A stretch of DNA of 64,000 nucleotides from Stomoxys calcitrans (lineage: Eukaryota; Arthropoda; Insecta; Diptera; Muscidae). The DNA lies in the NCBI RefSeq assembly GCF_963082655.1, contig NC_081552.1:93657582-93721581 (forward strand), written 5' to 3'. The number at the start of each line of letters is the position of its first letter. The first letter of the stretch is position 1. A model generated the notes under the pieces. That model searched no databases. It had not been told where the DNA came from and was given only the letters and a program-made list of their open reading frames with translations. Position numbers and translations under genes: made by a program. Of this stretch, positions 58,314 through 64,000 are shown piece after piece.

Positions 58314-59636
58314 TTATACCCTCCACCATAGGATGGGGGGTACACTAATTTCGTCATTCTGTTTGTAACTACTCGAAATATTCGTCTGAGACCCTATAAA
58401 GTTTATATATTCTTGATCGTCACGACATTTTATGTCGATCTAGCCATGTCCGTCCGTTCGTCCGTCTGTCTGTCGAAAGCACGCTAACTTCCGAAGGAGT
58501 AAAGCTAGCCGCTTGAAATTTTGCACACATACTTCTTATTAGTGTAGGTCGGTTGGGATTGTAAATGGGCCATATCGGTCCATGTTTTGATATAGCTGCC
58601 ATATAAACCAATCTTGGGTCTTGACTTCTTGAGCCTCTAGAGTGCCCAATTTTTATCCGATTGGGATGAAATTTTGCACGACGTGTTTTGTTATGATATC
58701 CAACAACTGTGCCAAGTATGGTACAAATCCGTTCATAACCTGATATAGCTGTCATGTAAACCGATCTTGGGTCTTGACTTCTTGAGCCTCTAGAGTGCCC
58801 AATTCCTACCCGATTGCAATGAAATTTTGCACGACGTGTTTCGTTATGATATCCAACAACTGTGTCAAGTATGGTTTAAATCGGTCCATAACCTGATATA
58901 GCTGTCATATAAACCGATCTTGGGTCTTAACTTCTTGAGCCTCTAGAGGGCGCAATTCTTATCCGATTTGAATGAATTTTTGCACGAAGTATTTTGTAAT
59001 GATGTCCAACAACTGTGCCAAGTATGGTTCAAATCAATTGATAACCTGATATAGCTTTCATACAAACAGATCTGGGGACTTGACTTCTTGAGCTTCTAGA
59101 GGGCGCATAACGTATTTTATTTTTACTATTTTTGCATGACGTATTTTATTTTTACTTTCAACAACTGTGTCAAATAAGGTTCAAATCGGTTCATAACCTG
59201 ATACAGCTGCCATATAAACCGATCTGGGATCTTGACTTCTTGAGCCTGTAGAGGTCGCAATTATTATCCGATTTGCCTGAAATTTTGTACGACGGATCCT
59301 CTCTTGACCATCAACATTCGTGTTTATTATGGTCTGAATCGGTCTATAGCCCGATACAGCTCCCATATAAATCGATCTCTCTATTTTACTTCTTGAGCCC
59401 CCAAAGGGCGCAATTCTTATTCGAATTGGCTGACATTTTACACAGGTCTCCAACATATAATTTAGTAGTGGTCCAAACCGGACAATATATTGATATCGCT
59501 CTAATAGCAGAGCAAATCTTTTCTTATATCCTTTTTTTGCCTAAGAAGAGATGCCGGGAAAAGAACTCGACAAATGCGATCCATGGTGGAGGGTGTATAA
59601 GATTCGGCCCGGCCGAACTTAGCACGCATTTACTTG
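58314..59636 (-). mobile_element. Family A element inserted in the Harbinger transposase
   Basis: Both ends are intact: TATACCCTCCACCATAGGAT and the palindrome TTCGGCCCGGCCGAA with CTTAGCACGCATTTACTTG. Seven units (anchors near 58608-59370). The host reading frame on the two sides joins without loss if only a run of T is left, so no target duplication beyond T or TT exists. Confidence 0.9.
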
Positions 59637-59780
59637 TTAACTGTCGTCTTAGTCGAGCACGACGCGTCGTTGAGAATGCATTTGGAATATTGGCGTATTT
59701 GGTGTATTTCAGAGGACAAAAAGTCTTGAACCAGAAAAGGTTCAAACCGTGGTATTTTCTTATTGCTATCTGAAAAAGCT
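59637..59780 (+). pseudogene. PIF/Harbinger transposase, C-side
   Basis: The frame reads NCRLSRARRVVENAFGILAY, where the Glu of VENAFG is the third catalytic residue of this family. It then loses similarity after FKPWYF. It continues 57826-58313. Confidence 0.8.
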
Positions 59781-60440
59781 GGGATACCAGGATGATGACG
59801 GGTGGTGGTGGATGCCTAAAAGAAACCGATGGTGAGTTGGAGTTCGGTACACCGAAGTCCAATCACCGTAACACAAAAGGAAATGGAGCTCGATTACTAT
59901 GGTTGCCACGGATGTAGGTAGGGCTCGTGTGTTTAGACAAAGTCTTACCCAATTTTAGCTATAGGAAAATACGGTGAAGAAAAAACGACAGAGGTTAAGA
60001 TGCTCAAGACCACGTTTGCAAGTTTATTGTCTGAGTTGTTCAAACGGAAAGAAAGTAGAACCATGTTCTATCAAAATGTCTACCAATATTTTTTTTTAGT
60101 ACTAATGTAATGACATATGTAGTTAAGTGAGTTAAGATAATTAGTATACGTGAAGCATACGTAGCGTGATAATGATGCGGCATTGCATGCAGGGGTGGGA
60201 GTTGTGTGGCATGAACATCACCGGCCCACGTTGCAGTATTGCAAAAATTTAAAAATTTGAAAATTGTAAAAATACATATGATTTCTTGATAACCATTTCG
60301 TAAAAATTCCAATTAGTAATTCAAAAAATTTTTGGAGTAAAAGTTAATCTGGAATTCAGTTTTAACTTAAAAGTAGAATATATACAACATAGCTTAATAC
60401 ATTTGGTTTAATTCATTTAGAAGTAATTATTGGAGATTTT
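59781..60440. other. Spacer, nothing recognised
   Basis: Mixed composition. Only short frames occur. It may include Harbinger 3' DNA (59781-60000), but I see no terminal repeat. Confidence 0.4.
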
Positions 60441-60445
60441 CTCAT

Positions 60446-61262
60446 TTAGTTGTTGCAGGAGCCGGACAAGACCCATCCGAATACAGTATTCATAGCTACT
60501 GGAAGATTTCCATCACTGGGCAACAATCCGGGTAAAATGAGTCGAGCATACAAGTCAGCTCCCAATACTATGGAAAACGGCCCCGACTTATAAAATTGAG
60601 GGTCAGCTAGGGAGATGTTTTTAAAGTTTGTTGCCATTGAGGCATTTAGTGATCTGGTAGGAGTGTCCATCGATATATGGTTGTTTACCCTCATAGTGGT
60701 GTTGAATGCAGTCTGTGGAGATTGGCGTGAGGCTATGGATACTGCACAAATTGATTCATCACCAAGAGTTGTGGTACGTAGTCCTACCTCCTTAACAAAT
60801 TTTCGAGATATTTTGCTGATAGCTGTGCAAGGATCAAGAACTGCTCGTACGTGATGATTTTTATTACCGTTAATGACAAGAATAATGGCCGTTGGAAACA
60901 ATAAAGTGGATTGCGGTGCTACAATTGATGCCATGGTGACAGACTGTTGAGGAACTGACATAATATTTTGGTTTGTCGAACGATGGGTCATATTTTCTCG
61001 TTTAACAGTCTTAGTCTTCTTTGCATTTGTTTTTGGTTGATCGATGTGCAACAAAGAGTGGTGATTTCCTCCACAATGATAACATCCTTTGGTTGAGAAG
61101 CACGCATTGGAGGAATGTTTATGTGCTAAACAGTTTGGACAGTAGCTATGGGTGATAACCAGTTGTATACGTTCCTTTACATCTTTTTCCGGAGCACAGG
61201 CGACAGGAAAAGTCATCTTGATCAGAAGGATTGGGATTGAGACGCGATTTTATGGACGGCAT
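60446..61262 (-). pseudogene. BEL/Pao gag C-terminus (zinc knuckles) and protease
   Basis: A start ATG at 61262 opens a frame (MPSIKSRLNPNPSDQDDFSC). The frame changes near 61215 to one open to 60446. That frame has the Cys-rich block CPNCLAHKHSSNACF and CYHCGGNHHSLLH, then the protease region AVLDPCTAISKISRKFV, where DPCT sits at the usual DSG/DTG active site, as in many BEL/Pao proteins. It ends FSIVLGADLYARLILPG and TVFGWVLSGSCNN. Most of gag is missing. It lies 50 bases downstream of the pol stop on the same strand, the reverse of the normal gag-pol order. Confidence 0.8.
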
Positions 61263-61312
61263 ACTGGAAAAATAATATTATTAGTTTGGAAAAAAATTAA
61301 AATGTGATGTAG

Positions 61313-64000
61313 CTAACAGGATGGAAGTACGACTACTTTTACCAAAGGTCTAGTAATTGTACCCTTTTGCGTGACAATGTCCACAACACGAACCAAATTG
61401 TCTTTTCCGTGATAAATTTTGGAAATTCTACCTAATTTCCACTCGTTTGGTGGTAAGCAGTCATCCCTTACCACGACCATCGCGCCGACCTCAATATTTG
61501 GCTGCGGTCTTTTCCATTTTATACGTTTATGCAATTCTTTTAAGTATTCGTGTTTCCACCGAATACTGAATTGCTGAGAAAGAGCTACAACTCGTCGCCA
61601 TCTGTTGAGGATTGAAAGATTAGTCTCTATCTCATTAGGTTCGGCTGGAGAAAGTAATGGACCCCCGATAAGAAAATGGCCGGGTGTGAGGGCAATCAAA
61701 TCGTCTGGATTCTCGGACATTGGGGAAATTGGCCTCGAATTAAGGCAAGCTTCTATCCGAGAAAGTATAGTTGTAAATTCCTCGAAAGTAAATTTGTGAG
61801 CCCCAGCCAATTTTCGGAAATGGATCTTAAAACTTTTTACGCCGGCTTCCCATAGGCCGCCCATGTGAAGGGCCCCTGGTGGAATAAAATGCCATGTCAA
61901 ACATTGGTGAGAAAACTGGGACAACGTCATGTCACGAGAATTTTGGAAAAAGTCTCTAGCAATTTCCTTGGAGGCTCCCACAAAAGTTTTCCCATTATCC
62001 GAAAAGAGTTTGGATGGACAGCCGCGACGGGAGACAAACCGATGGAAGGCCGCTAGGAATGCTGGAGTAGTTAACGAACTTGTCAATTCCAAATGTATGG
62101 CTCGAGTAGCAAAGCATACAAATAGACATACGTAGCCCTTAGTAATGGTGCAGGACCTAGCCGCATAGTTTTTTATGTCGAAAGGTCCCGCAAAGTCGAT
62201 TCCTGTATTAGTAAAGGGCCGACTAAGCGTAGTACGCTCCCGAGGAAGTGTTCCCATTAGCTGCGTCTGAAGTTTGTGTTTCGAAATTACACATATTTTA
62301 CATCTGTGTATGCAGGCTTTTATTAGGATTTTGGCTTTAGGTATCCAAAATTGGAGGCGCAACATACGGAGCATCAAACTGTTTCCACCGTGAAGTGTAA
62401 CGGAATGAATGAACTTCACCAATAGCACGGAGAATGTGCATTTGTACGGTACTATTATGGGGAAACGTTCGCTGTACGATAGACACTCGGAGCTCACAAT
62501 ACGGCTAGAAATTCTCATGAGGCCATTAACATCCAAAAAGGGGTTCAAGTTACAAAGTGGACTAGATACTGAAATTTTATCCCCATTGGAAAGAGCTCGA
62601 TACTCGCGTGGATAAATAACCTTCTGAGCTAAAATCACAAATTGGGATTGAACATTTTGTATTTCAGCATTCGTTAAAGGTCCAGAGTTGGGAATTGTTT
62701 GTCCACTCCTGGATATTCTACACCTTGCAATAAAACGATATACAAAGGCCATCACTCGAAGAGCTCTTCCGAGTGATGAGAATCGATCCAATAGATCCTC
62801 ATATTTTTGGAAATAAGCAAAATGTGAATGAATGATTTTGGCTTCTAACTTTGTCCCATCGACGTCACCTGACATTTGAATTGGCCATAAGCTGGAAGGT
62901 AGCCTTAGCCAAAATGGACCATACCACCACAGATCGTTCTGAAATAAATCTTGAGGGAAAGCCCCACGAGAAGCCAAATCAGCTGGGTTATCGCCTGATT
63001 GGACATGAGCCCAATTGTCGGCAGGCACGACTGCAGCAATTTTCGAGACGCGATTGGCGACAAACGTTTTCCATAGAAATGGAGGTTTCTTTAACCAGGC
63101 CAAAACGATCATCGAATCTGTCCAGCAAAACACTTTGCAGCTGGGAATAGAGCCTGAAACAGATTCGATGGCTTGTGCCAGTAGCAATGCCCCACAGAGC
63201 TCGAGCCTCGGAATAGATATCGTTTTTAACGGGGCTACCCGAGATTTGGAGATTAAAAGATGTGTGATTATGTCGCCATTGGGAGTTGTAACCCGAAGAT
63301 AGAGCGATGCAGCGTATGCCTTCTCTGAGGCATCGCAGAATCCATGAAGTTGTATATCGCTCTCTGGCGTATAACACACCCAACGTGGAATCTGGATGTT
63401 CTCAATTTTTCGATAATTCTCGTAAAAAGTCTGCCAAGTGCAAAGTAGTTTAGGAGGTAAAAACTCGTCCCACCCTATTTTGGAGGCCCATATATCCCGC
63501 ATAAGAAGCTTCGCGAGAACAATGAAAGGGCATAACCACCCTGCTGGGTCGAACAACTTGGATATATTTGAAAGGATGCTTCTTTTAGTAGGATTCAACT
63601 CGGATTTAATCTTTCCTGCTACAAAATAGAATTCGTCTAGTTTAGCATTCCACCGTACTCCTAACATTTTCGCCTTACTCGAATCCTCAAACTCGAGGAA
63701 TTCATTGCTAAGAAGGTTTGATTTTGGAATGAATTGAAGGAAATCCTTGGAGTTTGACACCCATTTCCTTAAGGAGAAGCCAGCAGAGTTCAATGCGTCA
63801 ATTAACTGTTTTTGGCATTCAACAGCGGAGTTTATGTCATGACTTCCACCGAGGACATCATCAACATACATGCTAGAATTCAACACCCCGCTAGCCAAAG
63901 GATATAAATCCTTAACATCGGAAGCCAACTGTTGAATAGTACGGAGGGCCAAAAATGGTGCACAATTTACACCAAACGTTACTGTCTGCAGTTCGAATTC
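61313..64000 (-). CDS. pol: BEL/Pao retrotransposon pol polyprotein (partial, intact to the edge)
   Basis: The frame is open for 895 codons and runs off the right edge. Counting from position 64000: the RT block TVTFGVNCAPFLALRT and active site YVDD (45-48); RNase H with Asp in HGFCDASEKAYAA (223), Glu in PRLELCGALL (267), Asp in CWTDSMIVL (295) and DNPADLASRG; an integrase zinc region (HSVTLHGG...CIHRCKIC, about 532-570); integrase core Asp in TGIDFAGPF (602), Asp in FSDNGKTF (668) and Glu in GGLWEAGVKS (718); and a C-terminal domain with RWKHEYLKELHKR and PPNEWKLGRISKIYHG. The stop is at 61313. All seen catalytic residues are present, unlike the decayed copies at 37.9-47.4 kb, so this is a fairly recent copy. 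The N-terminal RT and protease lie outside the window. Confidence 0.93.
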   Translation of the reverse strand, partial: EFELQTVTFGVNCAPFLALRTIQQLASDVKDLYPLASGVLNSSMYVDDVLGGSHDINSAVECQKQLIDALNSAGFSLRKWVSNSKDFLQFIPKSNLLSNEFLEFEDSSKAKMLGVRWNAKLDEFYFVAGKIKSELNPTKRSILSNISKLFDPAGWLCPFIVLAKLLMRDIWASKIGWDEFLPPKLLCTWQTFYENYRKIENIQIPRWVCYTPESDIQLHGFCDASEKAYAASLYLRVTTPNGDIITHLLISKSRVAPLKTISIPRLELCGALLLAQAIESVSGSIPSCKVFCWTDSMIVLAWLKKPPFLWKTFVANRVSKIAAVVPADNWAHVQSGDNPADLASRGAFPQDLFQNDLWWYGPFWLRLPSSLWPIQMSGDVDGTKLEAKIIHSHFAYFQKYEDLLDRFSSLGRALRVMAFVYRFIARCRISRSGQTIPNSGPLTNAEIQNVQSQFVILAQKVIYPREYRALSNGDKISVSSPLCNLNPFLDVNGLMRISSRIVSSECLSYSERFPIIVPYKCTFSVLLVKFIHSVTLHGGNSLMLRMLRLQFWIPKAKILIKACIHRCKICVISKHKLQTQLMGTLPRERTTLSRPFTNTGIDFAGPFDIKNYAARSCTITKGYVCLFVCFATRAIHLELTSSLTTPAFLAAFHRFVSRRGCPSKLFSDNGKTFVGASKEIARDFFQNSRDMTLSQFSHQCLTWHFIPPGALHMGGLWEAGVKSFKIHFRKLAGAHKFTFEEFTTILSRIEACLNSRPISPMSENPDDLIALTPGHFLIGGPLLSPAEPNEIETNLSILNRWRRVVALSQQFSIRWKHEYLKELHKRIKWKRPQPNIEVGAMVVVRDDCLPPNEWKLGRISKIYHGKDNLVRVVDIVTQKGTITRPLVKVVVLPSC

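Noticed and set aside
60615..60854. 79-codon forward ORF
   Set aside because: Antisense of the BEL/Pao protease frame.

Overview
This is almost certainly nuclear DNA of a higher fly, most likely a calyptrate muscoid (house fly, stable fly or blow fly group). The sequence is AT-rich and intron-bearing. Nearly every recognisable feature is a transposable element: BEL/Pao, Penelope-like, Jockey-like, R1/LOA-like and RTE-like retroelements; mariner, IS630/mariner-like, Transib, PIF/Harbinger and hAT-like DNA transposons; tRNA-derived SINEs; and long DINE-1/Helentron-like elements with 153-bp internal repeats. The genus is inferred from repeat style, not proven.

Layout. 1-3.9 kb: a mariner-derived MITE, a DINE-like array, a Penelope fragment and low-complexity DNA. 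3.89-8.28 kb: a Transib (RAG1-like) transposon rearranged into a giant fold-back, two near-identical 2.05-kb arms around a 285-bp centre, flanked by a CGCCG duplication. 8.3-31.4 kb: many copies of a tandem-repeat element (called family B here), interrupted by a Penelope element with a SINE in it, three or more decayed non-LTR elements, an 880-bp mariner and DINE-like copies. 31.9-32.3 kb: the only convincing host gene, two 3' exons of a small membrane protein. 32.6-37.8 kb: a MITE, an RTE-like endonuclease remnant, a (TA)n tract and nested DINE-like elements. 37.9-47.4 kb: BEL/Pao remnants, one split by a 3.6-kb hAT-like insertion that carries a homogenised 153-bp array. 47.7-59.8 kb: more DINE-like elements, a second fold-back transposon (52.07-52.67 kb, arms identical by eye) and a Harbinger transposase split by a DINE-like insertion. 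60.4-64 kb: BEL/Pao gag-protease and a long intact pol ORF that runs off the right edge.

The window is best read as layered invasions. Host reading frames interrupted by insertions (BEL by hAT, Harbinger by the DINE-like family, Penelope by a SINE, family B by mariner and a non-LTR element) give relative ages and exact element ends. The most unusual feature is that two unrelated DNA transposons have each had one end replaced by an inverted copy of the other. Names: family A is the DINE-like element with 153-bp units and the TTCGGCC palindrome; A' and A'' are diverged subfamilies; family B is the element starting near AGCTGACCCGGGCCCGC and ending in a TATATATAAGAT tail; X is an unclassified repeat of about 260-400 bp.
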